DNA of 64,000 nucleotides from Candidatus Gastranaerophilales bacterium (GCA_944323655.1 CALUTL010000007.1:43927-107926), one strand, 5' to 3'. Positions 11,008 to 20,194 are shown, numbered from the stretch's first letter. The notes: generated from the letters alone by a model not told the origin. Made by a program: numbers and translations.

Positions 11008-12090
11008 ATGAAAGATATGTTAGATAAAATTTTACAGATAGAAAAGAAGTACAACGAGTTAGGTGTAACGTTGTCAGATCCTGCCGTAATTCAGGATTAT
11101 AACAGGTTCAGGGATCTATCCAAACAGCGCAAGTCAATGGAAGAAACGGTTCACCTGTATTACGATTGGAAAAAAGCAGTAGATGCAATAGCCGAAGCAA
11201 AAGAAATGATAAAATCCGAACACGATGAGGAAATGAAGGCATTTCTGAAAGCCGAAATGGAAGCAAATGAGGAAAAGCTTCCGGAGTATGAAGAAAGAAT
11301 GAAAATACTTTTACTTCCTCGAGATCCGATGGATGATAAAGACATTATGCTTGAAATTAGAGGGGGAGCCGGCGGAGATGAAGCGAACATTTTTGCAGGC
11401 GACTTAGCAAGAATGTATATGCGATATGCCGATAAAAAAGGCTGGCAGACGCAGGTTTTATCCAAAACCGAATGCGAAGCCGGCGGTGTTTCCGAAATTA
11501 TAATTTCAATAAAAGGTGATGCGGTTTATTCTCAGCTTAAGTACGAATCCGGAGTTCATAGAGTTCAGAGGGTTCCAGCAACAGAATCCCAAGGTAGAGT
11601 ACATACTTCAACTGCGACAGTAGCCGTAATGCCAGAGGTTGATGACGTTGAAGTTGAACTTAATATGAATGATATTGAAATAACAACAGCTCGTTCAGGC
11701 GGAGCCGGCGGGCAGAACGTAAACAAAGTAGAAACGGCAGCCAGAGTGTTCCACAAACCGACCGGCATAATGATTTTCTGTACAGAAGAACGTTCCCAAC
11801 TTCAGAATAAAGAGCGTGCATTACAGATTTTGAAAGCGAAACTTTACGATATGGAAGTTCAGAAGCAGATGCAGGAAATAACGGATCTTCGTCGTTCTCA
11901 GGTTGGAACGGGTGACAGAAGCGAGCGAATCAGAACATACAATTTTCCGCAAGGCCGCTTGACAGATCACAGATTAAATCACAATCTTAATGTCTGGACA
12001 GTAATAGACGGTGATTTAGACGAGTTGATAAAACTTTTGATGGAATATGACCAGAAATTAAAACTGGAAAAATTAGCAGAGGTGAATTAG
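11008..12090 (+). CDS. prfA: Peptide chain release factor 1
   Basis: RF1 recognises UAA and UAG stop codons and triggers peptide release. The 360 residues match the family length. The codon-reading PxT motif is PAT at 190-192, which is diagnostic for RF1 rather than RF2, and the catalytic GGQ is at 234-236 within [14 protein letters not shown] helical N-terminal domain precedes these. A second ATG at 11017 would also give a normal N-terminus (MLDKILQIE); the first is chosen because it sits exactly at the predicted transcription start. The stop codon overlaps the GTG start of ylxR (TAGTG), so RF1 heads the ylxR-infB-rbfA-truB operon. No hemK/prmC methylase gene follows. Confidence 0.97.
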   Translation: MKDMLDKILQIEKKYNELGVTLSDPAVIQDYNRFRDLSKQRKSMEETVHLYYDWKKAVDAIAEAKEMIKSEHDEEMKAFLKAEMEANEEKLPEYEERMKILLLPRDPMDDKDIMLEIRGGAGGDEANIFAGDLARMYMRYADKKGWQTQVLSKTECEAGGVSEIIISIKGDAVYSQLKYESGVHRVQRVPATESQGRVHTSTATVAVMPEVDDVEVELNMNDIEITTARSGGAGGQNVNKVETAARVFHKPTGIMIFCTEERSQLQNKERALQILKAKLYDMEVQKQMQEITDLRRSQVGTGDRSERIRTYNFPQGRLTDHRLNHNLNVWTVIDGDLDELIKLLMEYDQKLKLEKLAEVN

Positions 12091-12332
12091 TGGCAGAAAG
12101 AAAATGCGTCGGATGCGGAGAATTTAAAAATCGAGAAGATTTAATAAAAATCACCAGACAAACTTCCGGCGGTCTTTCTATCAATCCTGATTCCAAAGTA
12201 TTTGGCAGATCAGCATATCTTTGCTATAATAAAACGTGTATAGAGAATGCCTTTAAAAAGGATAAAATTTCAAAAGCCTTGAAGACCTCTGTACCTTTAG
12301 AATTGAAAGGGAAATTAATAAATGAGTTTTGA
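12090..12332 (+). CDS. ylxR: YlxR (DUF448) RNA-binding protein
   Basis: An 80-residue member of the YlxR/DUF448 family, which lies between nusA and infB in most bacteria and acts as a nucleoid- or RNA-associated regulator (RnpM in Bacillus subtilis, a modulator of RNase P). Visible: RKCVGCGEFKNREDLI, then GRSAYLCYNKTCIENA with the family's conserved Gly-Arg-Ser-Ala-Tyr-Leu. It starts with a GTG that overlaps the prfA stop codon and ends 11 bp inside infB, so all three are translationally coupled. The usual upstream partners rimP and nusA are missing from this locus. Confidence 0.92.
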   Translation: MAERKCVGCGEFKNREDLIKITRQTSGGLSINPDSKVFGRSAYLCYNKTCIENAFKKDKISKALKTSVPLELKGKLINEF

Positions 12333-14832
12333 AACCAAAAGAATAAATGAAATAGCAAAAGAATTAAATATGACAAGCAAGGAAATTTTAGAGAAGCTTG
12401 CCGCAATGAATATTACGGGGAAAACTCATTCAAGCACATTGACACCCGATCAAGAGAGAAGATTAAAGGATTTTATAAATTCAGGCTCAGAAAGGCCTGC
12501 TAAAAAGCCGAAGGCATTTATAGTAAAAAAGGCAAAAAATGCAGACGTATCAGTTGAAGTAACAGAAATAGAGCAGCCGGTAAAAGAGCCCGAAAAAAAA
12601 GAAGAACCGCCCAAACGTCCTCAAATAGAAGTTGTAAAACCCAAAAGCAGATTGGAAATTGTACGCAGAGCGCCGCAGCCGCCGCAAAATGCGTCGTTAA
12701 AATCTTCAGAAGGCAAGAAATTTCCTCCGCGTTCGGAGCGTTCAGACAGACCTGAAAGAGGTAAAAGGCCTTTCGCCTCACAAGCTTCAAAAGACGGTGA
12801 AAAACCAAAAGAATTCAAGAAATCCGAAAGACCTGAATCAGGAGAAAGAAAACCGATTCAGCGTCATATAATTTCGCAGGAAATATACGAAAACAAATCT
12901 TCCGGCAGAAGAAGAAGCGATAACAAGCGTAAAGAGAAGGATTTCAACTCTAAAAAGGAAGAGCAGGAAAGAATTTCGCTGGAAAAAGCCGCAGCACAGA
13001 AGCATAAAAAGCGAGTTCATAAAGAAGAAGAACAAGAGGCAGTAACTCAAATAGTTGTTGATAGAGCGATGACAATAAGCGAGTTAGCCGACAAAATACA
13101 AAAAACTCCTGCCGAGATAGTAAAATTTTTAATGTTTCAAGGCATAATGGCAACGGTCAACCAGCTTATAGACGTAGATGTAATCAAGAAAGTCTGCGCA
13201 GAATATAACTTAGAAGTTTTGGAAGAAGACTTAGAAGCTTATATGGAAGAAGAGTTGGAGAAAGAAGAAAAGCAAAAGGCTTTATCAGAAGTTGACAAAA
13301 AACTTTTGAAGCGCCGAGCACCAGTCGTAAGTATTATGGGACATGTAGACCATGGTAAAACAACGTTATTAGATAGTATACGAGCATCAAAGCACAAAAT
13401 TGTAGCGACAGAAGTCGGCGGAATTACGCAGTCAATAGGTGCATATACAGTTTATCTTGATAACAGTAACGAAAAGAAAATAGTGTTTGTAGACACTCCC
13501 GGTCACGAAGCTTTTACGGAAATGAGAGCCAGAGGTGCAAAAGCGACAGATATAGCGATTCTGGTAGTAGCCGCAGATGACGGTATAATGCCGCAGACGA
13601 TTGAGGCTATAAACCACGCAAAAGCGGCCGAAGTGCCGATTATAGTGGCAGTAAACAAGATTGATAAACCTGATGCAAATCCTGATAAAATACTTCAGCA
13701 ATTGACAGAACACGGACTTGTACCTGAAGAATGGGGCGGAGATACAATTACTGTAAAAGTTTCAGCGCTTCAAGGATTAGGTATAGATGAGCTGCTTGAA
13801 TATATACTTTTGGTAGCGGAAATACAGGATTTAAAAGCAAATCCAAAGGCTGAAGCAACAGGGGTTGTAATAGAAGCAAATCTTGATAAAGGAAAAGGGC
13901 CTGTTGCAACGCTTCTTGTGCAGAACGGGACTTTAAGAGTGGGTAATTGTATAGTTGTCGGAACTGCTTGCGGACGTGTCAGAGCATTGCTGTCAGACAG
14001 CGGTGAAAGAATTACAAAGGCGGAACCGTCAACACCTGTTGAGATTTTAGGTTTAACCGAAGTTCCTCAAGCAGGCGATCATTTTGAAGTTGTAAAAAAT
14101 GAAAAAGAAATGAAATCAATTGTAGAAAAACGTAAAGAAAAGGAACGTGACAAACGTTTAGATGCAATGTTGCCGGCACACATTCGCCGTGAGGCAGTAG
14201 CAGGAGAAGACGATATTCCGCAGTTGAATTTGATAATTAAAGCGAACACTCACGGTTCAGCAGAAGCAGTTTCGCAAGCGATTGCGCAGTTGGATTCAAA
14301 AGAAATTAAAACAAAGATTATACACGTAGGCGTAGGTGATATATCAGAAGCCGACGTAATGCTGGCATCAGCATCAAATGCTTTAATCTTAGGATTTACG
14401 GTAAAAGAAGACAGCAACGCACTTGCAGCAGCAGAAAAAGAAGGCGTTACAATCAAGAAATACGATATTATTTATCAAATTCTTGAGGATATTGAAAAGA
14501 CGATGCTTTCGTTGCTTGAACCTGAAGTTAAAGAGGTTGAACTTGGAAAAGCAGAGGTCAGACAGATATTTACAATCGGAAAAACCACAAGAATTGCAGG
14601 TTGTTACGTAACAGAAGGTAAGATAGTAAGAAGCAAAGATGCAGTTCTCTACCGTGGCGGAAAAGAAATATACAGAGGTGCAATTGACCAGCTTAAACGT
14701 TTCAAGGATGATGTAAAAGAAGTTGCACAAGGTTTTGAATGCGGTATATCTTTTGCAAAATGGAACGATATTGAAGTCGGTGATATTATAGAAGTTTCAA
14801 CAAAAGAAGAAGTTCAACGACAAAGCTTGTAG
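12322..14832 (+). CDS. infB: Translation initiation factor IF-2
   Basis: GTPase that delivers fMet-tRNA to the 30S subunit and promotes subunit joining. 836 residues: an IF2N domain at 1-55 ([19 protein letters not shown]), a long charged Lys/Glu/Arg/Pro linker (about 60-240), a second IF2N-like domain ([20 protein letters not shown]), then the G domain with GHVDHGKT at 340-347, DTPGHEAF and NKIDKPDAN, followed by domains II to IV. Both the length and the disordered linker are normal for the family. It overlaps ylxR by 11 bp and is followed 40 bp later by rbfA. Confidence 0.98.
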   Translation: MSFETKRINEIAKELNMTSKEILEKLAAMNITGKTHSSTLTPDQERRLKDFINSGSERPAKKPKAFIVKKAKNADVSVEVTEIEQPVKEPEKKEEPPKRPQIEVVKPKSRLEIVRRAPQPPQNASLKSSEGKKFPPRSERSDRPERGKRPFASQASKDGEKPKEFKKSERPESGERKPIQRHIISQEIYENKSSGRRRSDNKRKEKDFNSKKEEQERISLEKAAAQKHKKRVHKEEEQEAVTQIVVDRAMTISELADKIQKTPAEIVKFLMFQGIMATVNQLIDVDVIKKVCAEYNLEVLEEDLEAYMEEELEKEEKQKALSEVDKKLLKRRAPVVSIMGHVDHGKTTLLDSIRASKHKIVATEVGGITQSIGAYTVYLDNSNEKKIVFVDTPGHEAFTEMRARGAKATDIAILVVAADDGIMPQTIEAINHAKAAEVPIIVAVNKIDKPDANPDKILQQLTEHGLVPEEWGGDTITVKVSALQGLGIDELLEYILLVAEIQDLKANPKAEATGVVIEANLDKGKGPVATLLVQNGTLRVGNCIVVGTACGRVRALLSDSGERITKAEPSTPVEILGLTEVPQAGDHFEVVKNEKEMKSIVEKRKEKERDKRLDAMLPAHIRREAVAGEDDIPQLNLIIKANTHGSAEAVSQAIAQLDSKEIKTKIIHVGVGDISEADVMLASASNALILGFTVKEDSNALAAAEKEGVTIKKYDIIYQILEDIEKTMLSLLEPEVKEVELGKAEVRQIFTIGKTTRIAGCYVTEGKIVRSKDAVLYRGGKEIYRGAIDQLKRFKDDVKEVAQGFECGISFAKWNDIEVGDIIEVSTKEEVQRQSL

Positions 14833-14872
14833 TTTAGCCCTTTTATAGTCAACAGAATTAAAGGAAATTAAA

Positions 14873-15217
14873 ATGACATTAAGAAACGAACGAGTCAGAA
14901 AAGAATTAATGAGAGATATATCGGATATCTTGAGAAAAGAAATCCGAGGTCTTGCAGGTGTGGTATCTGTTTTGGATGTAGAAGTTTCCCATGACAATTC
15001 TTTTGCAAAAGTTATATATAGTGTTTTAGGCAGTCCTGAGCAGGTCGAAAAAACCAAAGAAATTATAGAAAAAAGCACTCCGAAAGTAAGATTTGAAGTA
15101 GGTAAAAGAATTCGTCTACGCCTGACACCTGAGTTAAAATTTGTTTATACGGATTCACTTGAAAAAGGTTCTAAGGTCAGCGAGATTATAGATAAAATTT
15201 CAAGAGGGGAAATTTAG
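14873..15217 (+). CDS. rbfA: Ribosome-binding factor A
   Basis: A small KH-like 16S rRNA-binding factor needed for late 30S maturation and cold adaptation. The 114 residues show the family features: N-terminal RNERVRKELMRDISDILRKE, a beta strand GVVSVLDVEVSHDNSFAKVI, then LRLTPELKFVYTDSLEKGSKVSEII near the C-terminus. An RBS (AAAGGAAA) precedes the ATG. It sits between infB and truB, the standard order, with truB following directly. Confidence 0.95.
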   Translation: MTLRNERVRKELMRDISDILRKEIRGLAGVVSVLDVEVSHDNSFAKVIYSVLGSPEQVEKTKEIIEKSTPKVRFEVGKRIRLRLTPELKFVYTDSLEKGSKVSEIIDKISRGEI

Positions 15218-15219
15218 TT

Positions 15220-16140
15220 TTGGTTAAAGCTGATTGCGGCTCAGAGGTTACAAGCGACGGGGCAGTAAAAAAATACTGCGGAATGTTTGGATTTTTGAAC
15301 GTCAGAAAGCCGTTAGGGATAACCTCTCATGATGTTGTTTATAAAATCAGAAAAGCCTCCGGTATAAAACAAGTAGGACATACAGGAACGCTGGATCCTT
15401 TTGCTGAAGGGGTTTTGCCTGTTTGTATCGGGAAAGCGACACGGCTTATTGAATATTTGAATGACGATAAAGAATACCTTGCTGTTGTAAAAGTTGGCAT
15501 TGAAACGGATACTTATGATTTAGACGGAAACATTATTTCTGTTTCGGATAAAAAAATAACCAAGTCTGATTTGGAGCGAATTTTACCTGAATTCAGGGGT
15601 GAGGTTATGCAAACTCCTCCGATGTTTTCAGCGATAAAAATTAAAGGGAAAAAGTTATACGAATATGCAAGAAAAGGTCAGCAGATCGAGGTTGAGGCAA
15701 GAAAAGTCTTTATTGAAAAACTTGAATTAAAGAATTTTGATATAGAAAATCAGGAAGCAGAAATTCTTGTGAAGTGTTCAAAAGGAACATATATTCGCTC
15801 AATTGCGCATGATGTAGGGCAGAAATTATCTGTTGGCGGGCATCTTGTAAAATTAACCAGAACAAAGGCAGGTAAATTTAATATAGAAAATTCGGTAGAT
15901 TTAGAAAATTTCCAAAGTTCGTTAGAGGTAAAGAAACATCTTATAAATCCTATTGATATGCTGGATTATGAAAAGATAGAAGTTGATGTTGCTGAATACG
16001 AAAAGATTTCGCATGGGAACCCGATACATAATAAGAATGATATTTCAACGGGTCAAGTTGTAATTTTAATTTATAATGATATAATAAGTGCAGTCGGAGT
16101 AACCGATGGAGATAAAATCTTAATTAAGAAAGTATTTTAG
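15220..16140 (+). CDS. truB: tRNA pseudouridine(55) synthase TruB
   Basis: Makes pseudouridine 55 in the T-loop of tRNAs. Visible: GFLNVRKPLGITSHDVV, the catalytic motif HTGTLDPFAEGVLPVCIGKA with the nucleophile Asp at residue 59 of this reading, and RSIAHDVG near the middle. The C-terminal PUA-like extension is short. Start uncertain: the TTG at 15220 has AGAGGGG upstream (15203-15209), but homology to TruB begins only at Met22 (ATG at 15283), the canonical MxGFLN start, which has a poor RBS. The first 21 residues may therefore be non-native or absent. Last classical member of the translation operon. Confidence 0.95.
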   Translation: MVKADCGSEVTSDGAVKKYCGMFGFLNVRKPLGITSHDVVYKIRKASGIKQVGHTGTLDPFAEGVLPVCIGKATRLIEYLNDDKEYLAVVKVGIETDTYDLDGNIISVSDKKITKSDLERILPEFRGEVMQTPPMFSAIKIKGKKLYEYARKGQQIEVEARKVFIEKLELKNFDIENQEAEILVKCSKGTYIRSIAHDVGQKLSVGGHLVKLTRTKAGKFNIENSVDLENFQSSLEVKKHLINPIDMLDYEKIEVDVAEYEKISHGNPIHNKNDISTGQVVILIYNDIISAVGVTDGDKILIKKVF

Positions 16141-16144
16141 AAAA

Positions 16145-17044
16145 ATGAAAAAGCAAATTTGCGTTTTAGCAGCAATAATGTTCGGGTTATCCGGAGGGTT
16201 AAACACAGCGCAGGCACAGCAGACTGAAGGTTTTAAATGTGTTGCGCCTTACGATTTATCGGGCGGATTTTCAAGCACTTTAAGCAGAATAAGCGGAGTG
16301 AATTTTTTAGGCAGCAAGATAGCTGAACATATACTAAAGTCGCAGGTTACCAAAAATGCGGACGGGAAGTTTAGTGTTGACGTAAAATCTTACAGTGTAG
16401 CCGATTTGAAAGCCGGTCGGTTCAAGTCAATGGAAATTCACGGGAAAAATGTCGTAGCAGACGGTGTTTATTTTAGCACGATGGATATTTCAACCCTTTG
16501 TGATTTTAATTATATAGTTTATGATGAAAAGAATTCGACAGCAGTATTTAAGGAAGATTTTCCGATGAGTTTTGCGGTAACTTTGTCGGAGGATGATCTT
16601 AATAAAACGATGAAAGCTGCCGGGTACTTTGATATGATAGAGAAGGTTAACAATTTTGGTAAATCACTTTCTTTGTTTAAGGTTGAATCCACTCAGGCAA
16701 AAATTAGAAATAACAAATTTGTATATGTTTTTAATTTAAATGTGCCGGCTCTGAGTTTTATTTCCGGAAAGAGCTCAAAATTTGAAGTTGCGCTAATAAC
16801 GGATTTACGGGTAGAAGACGGAGAAGTGCTTTTGGATAATCCGCAGTTTGTGAATTCTTACGTAAAAGTGGATTTAGGAAGCCTAACAAAAGTATTCAAT
16901 TATCTTGATCCGTTGGATTATTCATTAAAGGTTATGGAAAATAAAGATGCGGATCTAAAGGTAAGAAATGTCAATATAATAAATGACAAAATTAATATCT
17001 CAGGAACGATAAATATACCAAAGGATAAACTTACACAACTATAA
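16145..17044 (+). CDS. Exported DUF2993 (LmeA-like) protein
   Basis: 299 residues with a Sec signal peptide (MKKQICVLAAIMFGLSGG, cleavage likely after AQA near residue 24). The mature part is an all-beta repeat-like domain with alternating hydrophobics (LKAGRFKSMEIHGKNVVADG, NVNIINDKINISGTINIP). This fits the DUF2993 family of periplasmic lipid-binding proteins known from cyanobacteria and actinobacteria (LmeA). It lies 4 bp after truB and 10 bp before the GerMN gene, so it is probably co-transcribed with them. The family call rests on overall pattern; function unknown. Confidence 0.7.
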   Translation: MKKQICVLAAIMFGLSGGLNTAQAQQTEGFKCVAPYDLSGGFSSTLSRISGVNFLGSKIAEHILKSQVTKNADGKFSVDVKSYSVADLKAGRFKSMEIHGKNVVADGVYFSTMDISTLCDFNYIVYDEKNSTAVFKEDFPMSFAVTLSEDDLNKTMKAAGYFDMIEKVNNFGKSLSLFKVESTQAKIRNNKFVYVFNLNVPALSFISGKSSKFEVALITDLRVEDGEVLLDNPQFVNSYVKVDLGSLTKVFNYLDPLDYSLKVMENKDADLKVRNVNIINDKINISGTINIPKDKLTQL

Positions 17045-17054
17045 GGAATGATAT

Positions 17055-17696
17055 ATGGGAAGACGCAAGAAGAAAAATAATACAGTAAATAATATAAAAA
17101 TATTTTTCATAGGTATTATCTTGACGGCACTTGTAGCCTGCGGGGTTTATTTTGGGTTGCAATATTGGACGCCCGGAGATGAGATAGTAGATATTCCTGG
17201 CAAAAAGGAAGTCCAAGTTCCGCCGGGGGATATTCCGACACCACCGGAGCAAAAGCCTGAACCACCAAAGGAAGAAGAATATGTAAATATTTTCTTTATA
17301 GGTAAAAATGAAAATAATGAGGAAGTTTATAGAGCTGTAAAACGAGTTTATACCCCTGAAGTTGACGGTTCAAAAGTAAAATATGCAATAACAAGTCTTA
17401 TACTTGGGCCAAAACCCGGAGAAAAATCAGGCGGAGTTTATACGGAAATTCCGGCAGATACAAGGATAATAAGCATAACAGAAAAGCCTGATAAAGTAAT
17501 AATAGATCTTTCATCAGCATTTGCAACAGGCGGCGGGACAGAGAGTGTTTATAAAAGGCTGTTCCAATTGATAAAAACCGCAAAACGCAACACTTCAAAA
17601 GCGGTATTTTTATACATAAACGGACAGCAGGCAGATGTAATCGGTGGTGATGGAATAATGATTACACAACCGTTGACTGAAAATTCATTGGATTAA
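17055..17696 (+). CDS. Membrane-anchored GerMN-domain protein
   Basis: 213 residues: a basic N-terminus (MGRRKKKNN), one transmembrane helix (about 17-37), a Pro/Glu-rich linker (PPGDIPTPPEQKPEPPKEE), then a GerMN domain (about 75-205) with the family's YAITSLILGPKPGEKSGG, the strand VIIDLSSAFATGGG and a C-terminal FLYINGQ. GerMN domains occur in spore germination protein GerM and in many envelope proteins of non-sporulating bacteria, including cyanobacteria, so sporulation is not implied. Probably a periplasmic, peptidoglycan-associated protein. RBS AAGGAATG precedes the ATG. Confidence 0.85.
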   Translation: MGRRKKKNNTVNNIKIFFIGIILTALVACGVYFGLQYWTPGDEIVDIPGKKEVQVPPGDIPTPPEQKPEPPKEEEYVNIFFIGKNENNEEVYRAVKRVYTPEVDGSKVKYAITSLILGPKPGEKSGGVYTEIPADTRIISITEKPDKVIIDLSSAFATGGGTESVYKRLFQLIKTAKRNTSKAVFLYINGQQADVIGGDGIMITQPLTENSLD

Positions 17697-17699
17697 AAA

Positions 17700-17966
17700 A
17701 TGGAAAAAGACTTAGATTATTATCTTAATCTTGATTGGACGCTGATTGAGGGCGAGGACTTGGATTTTGAGGGTAATCCTTACCATTATATAATGATAGA
17801 ACAAATTCCGAGTTTCTGTTTTTGCGCAAAGACTATCGAAAAAGCGAGGGAAAATTACAAGAAGCAGTTAAAGCTGACGTTGATGGTAATGCTGGAGTCA
17901 GACGAGCCTATAAGAGAGCCTGGTGAAGATGACGGGGAGCCTGATTGGGAAAGCATCTGCCCTTAG
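17700..17966 (+). CDS. HicB-like protein, orphan
   Basis: An 88-residue acidic protein. Its core (YHYIMIEQIPSFCFCAKT, then IEKARENYKKQLKLTLMVML) follows the HicB layout of a strand with E-x-P-x-F, a Gly/Cys turn, and a helix of the EA-x-x-N type. No HicA-type toxin (a short dsRBD-like basic protein) lies next to it and no C-terminal HTH is visible, so a functioning toxin-antitoxin pair is unlikely. It begins 3 bp after the GerMN gene as the last gene of the infB operon. It could instead be an unrelated small acidic protein; the fold call is tentative. Confidence 0.55.
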   Translation: MEKDLDYYLNLDWTLIEGEDLDFEGNPYHYIMIEQIPSFCFCAKTIEKARENYKKQLKLTLMVMLESDEPIREPGEDDGEPDWESICP

Positions 17967-18002
17967 TTTTTTGGATTTAATTGATATAAGTTTCATCAGC
18001 AG

Positions 18003-18289
18003 TAGTGTGCGTCGTTTGACGCACCGAATTTATAATATGGATTAATTTAAGCATCTGGCGGGTCTTACGCAGACTGCGGTCGCTTTTACGGAAAAGCGAC
18101 GCAAACCGCGCCCTGCACTACGTTCGCTAATCATTTGTAATTGTTTCACCCAAAGCAAGCAAACTCGCTTCGCTCAGACAAAGCTTGCTTCTGAAATTGT
18201 GAAACAAAACAATGCTTGCTCACTCCGTGAAGAGCGTTCATTTAAAATTGCATTTTTTTACTCCGCTATTGCAGAAAAAATTATAAATG
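18003..18289 (+). repeat. Structured repeat unit, copy 1 (287 bp)
   Basis: Hairpins in order: GTGCGTC-GTTT-GACGCAC (18007-18024); GTCGCTTTT-ACGG-AAAAGCGAC (18079-18100); and a nested stem TTGTTTCAC (18141-18149) with GTGAAACAA (18199-18207) enclosing AAGCAAGC/GCTTGCTT (18153-18160, 18183-18190). Copy 2 begins exactly 287 bp later. No open frame runs through it. Confidence 0.8.
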
Positions 18290-18536
18290 TAGTGTGCGTC
18301 GTTTGACGCACCGAATTTATAATATGGATTAATTTAAGCATCTGGCGGGTCTTACGCAGACTGCGGTCGCTTTTACGGAAAAGCGACGCAAACCGCGCCC
18401 TGCACTACGTTCGCTAATCATTTGTAATTGTTTCACCCAAAGCAAGCAAACTCGCTTCGCTCAGACAAAGCTTGCTTCTGAAGTTGTAAAACAAAACAAT
18501 GCTTGTTCACTTCGTGAAGTGCGATTATTTTAAATC
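18290..18536 (+). repeat. Structured repeat unit, copy 2
   Basis: Nearly identical to copy 1 for about 190 bp, then with scattered changes (GTGAAACAA becomes GTAAAACAA, CTCACTCCGTGAAG becomes TTCACTTCGTGAAG). The 3' 40 bp of copy 1 is missing or replaced. Confidence 0.8.
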
Positions 18537-18573
18537 GAAAATTTTAGAATAATTTGACATAAAAAAAGTTTAA

Positions 18574-18859
18574 TGTAGGGTGCGTCGTTTTGACGCACCA
18601 TCCAATAAAAAATACAAAAATTCATAAAAATAAGAAATGCGACGATAGCGGAGTGAGCAATAATAGCAAGCGAAAGAACAACAAAGCCGTCATTGTTTGA
18701 GCGAAGCGAGTTTGACGGCTTCACTCTTGAGCTTAGCAAATTATTAGCGAACGGAAGCGTGTCGATGGTTTTGAGGCACTTTTTCCACAAAAAGTGCCCC
18801 CGTCCGGAGGACTTTTAATATATCATTATTTTTGGTGTGTCGGAACGACGCACCCTACA
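18574..18859 (-). mobile_element. MITE-like copy of the repeat with perfect 16-bp terminal inverted repeats
   Basis: Left end TGTAGGGTGCGTCGTT (18574-18589), right end AACGACGCACCCTACA (18844-18859), exact reverse complements, 286 bp in all. Inside, blocks of copy 1 appear inverted and in reversed order: TGAGCGAAGCGAGTTT (18698-18713), ATTAGCGAACG (18743-18753) and ATAGCGGAGT (18645-18654). It encodes no transposase, so mobilisation in trans would be required. Confidence 0.65.
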
Positions 18860-18925
18860 ACTTAGACAAAGCTTGCTTCTGAAGTTGTGAAACAAAACAA
18901 TGCTTGTTCACTTCGTGAAGGGCGG
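18860..18925 (+). repeat. Fragment of the structured repeat
   Basis: Repeats the AAGCTTGCTTCTGAAGTTGT to TTCACTTCGTGAAG segment of copy 2 almost exactly, directly abutting the right end of the MITE-like copy. Confidence 0.7.
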
Positions 18926-18972
18926 TTATTCAAATAAAATTCTTTAAAATAAAATTTGCGACAATAGTTTAA

Positions 18973-18999
18973 TGTAGGGTGTGTTGTTCCGACGCACCG
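18973..18999 (+). repeat. Diverged REP-like palindrome
   Basis: TGTAGGGTGTGTTGTTCCGA then CGCACC. It is the end motif of the repeat family with changes that keep pairing possible through G-U pairs (GGTGTGTTG with GACGCACC). Confidence 0.6.
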
Positions 19000-19069
19000 A
19001 AAAATAAAGGTAGTAAATCCCGCAAGAAAATTATCCTTAGAAAATTAAGGTAATAAAAACCAGCTATAT

Positions 19070-20194
19070 TTAGTTTAAATTTTTAGCATAATTCGGGTTA
19101 ACAGCAAGCCACTTGAATGCTTGAGTATCTGTTTGCGGAATATCTATAACAAAAGTTCCGCCGTATCTTCCGCGTGAAAATGTCAGGTAGCCTTCTGAAG
19201 CTAAATTCTTAAACGCTTTTCTGATTGTATTCGGGCTTAGGTCTAACGCTTTTGAAAGAGCCATTATTGACGGAAGCCTGTCACCGATTGAATAATTTTC
19301 ACTTATCATTTTTTTAAGCTGATTTTGAGTTCTTTCGTAGTAGTAAAAAGCCGTATCTTGAGCTTTTGCAAAAATTGAAGTTTCAAAACCGATATTTACT
19401 GTTTTGTCCCCGGGCATTTTGATAACTGAAGTTCCGTATCTTCCGCGTCTTGGAAGAAGAATGCCCTCGTCAATCAGATTTTGTAATGCATCGTGAATTG
19501 TTTTTATGCTTGCATTGAATAATTTAGCAAGCTTGCCGTGAGGCGGCATTTTGTCACCTGTTTTAAGATTTGCTGTTATGTAATTTTTTAAATCCTCTTC
19601 AACTTTTTCAACAAGAGTTTCAGTTTCTAAATTAGTTTTTGTGATTGCAAAATTATTTGATTTAACAACCCAGCCCGAATCTTGAGAATTTTTATATTTA
19701 TGTTCCAAAATCCCTTCAGTGCATAATTTTTCTAGAGCAAGGCGGGTGGTGTTAAATGATATTGAAATTTCTTTTGCGATGTTTCTGGTTGAAGGAAGAA
19801 GTGTTCCGATTTTGAATTTTTTATCTTTAATGTATTTTTTTATATCTTCAATAGCCGTTTCTCTTTTAGAGGTAAGTTTTCTTATTTTAGGCTCGGAATT
19901 TTTGTCTTTTATAAGTGTACCGATGCATTGTTTTGATTCTAAATAACCGATATCTTCCACGATTCTCAAAGCATTTTGGATTGTTCCGACACTTACGCCG
20001 AGAAGAAATGCCAAATCAGGTTTTGAAGGAAGCAAATATCCGGATTTGATTTTACCTGAAGTTAAGCCTTTTTCTATAAAACTTGAAAGCCATTTTGCAA
20101 TCGCAGCAGCTTTTGATACCTCAATATTTTTCAAATCAGGTAAATTTTCCGAAAGTTCTATAATATTTATCTGTTTAAGCTTATTTTTCCGCAT
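19070..20194 (-). CDS. Transcriptional regulator with four tandem GntR-type winged-helix domains
   Basis: 374 residues with four copies of the GntR winged helix and nothing else. Copy 1 (about 40-95): SGYLLPSKPDLAFLLGVSVG with TIQNALRIVEDIGYLE. Copy 2 (about 113-175): IGTLLPSTRNIAKEISISFN with TRLALEKLCTEGIL. Copy 3 (about 197-260): TGDKMPPHGKLAKLFNASIK with IHDALQNLIDEGIL and RRGRYGTSVI. Copy 4 (about 288-350): IGDRLPSIMALSKALDLSPN with IRKAFKNLASEGYL and SRGRYGGTFVI. Normal GntR proteins have one such domain plus a ligand-binding domain (FCD, UTRA or aminotransferase), and none is present here. The protein may read an extended array of half-sites or oligomerise on DNA. Ligand and targets unknown. 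Confidence 0.85.
   Translation of the reverse strand: MRKNKLKQINIIELSENLPDLKNIEVSKAAAIAKWLSSFIEKGLTSGKIKSGYLLPSKPDLAFLLGVSVGTIQNALRIVEDIGYLESKQCIGTLIKDKNSEPKIRKLTSKRETAIEDIKKYIKDKKFKIGTLLPSTRNIAKEISISFNTTRLALEKLCTEGILEHKYKNSQDSGWVVKSNNFAITKTNLETETLVEKVEEDLKNYITANLKTGDKMPPHGKLAKLFNASIKTIHDALQNLIDEGILLPRRGRYGTSVIKMPGDKTVNIGFETSIFAKAQDTAFYYYERTQNQLKKMISENYSIGDRLPSIMALSKALDLSPNTIRKAFKNLASEGYLTFSRGRYGGTFVIDIPQTDTQAFKWLAVNPNYAKNLN

Larger units (their letters stand above)
17967..19069. other. 1.1-kb intergenic region built from structured repeats
   Basis: No credible gene. The stretch holds two direct copies of a 287-bp unit, a third diverged copy in inverted orientation bounded by perfect 16-bp inverted repeats, a 65-bp fragment of the same unit and a terminal palindrome. 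GC content is visibly higher than in the surrounding genes, and the sequence is dense in hairpins. It separates the 3' end of the infB operon from the convergent four-domain GntR gene. Confidence 0.8.

Noticed and set aside
13432..14730. Antisense open frames within infB and gyrB
   Set aside because: They are mirror frames of strongly conserved coding sequence, rich in Cys/Phe/Leu with no RBS, as expected for shadows in AT-rich genes.
18530..18790. 86-codon open frame on the minus strand inside the repeat region
   Set aside because: It lies wholly within the inverted repeat copy and its flank, has no RBS, and its product is low-complexity and hydrophobic. It is best explained as chance openness in repeat DNA.
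17967..19069. Repeat region considered as a riboswitch or tmRNA/RNase P RNA
   Set aside because: No conserved core of any known structured RNA was found, and tandem plus inverted copies argue for a mobile repeat rather than a single-copy RNA gene.
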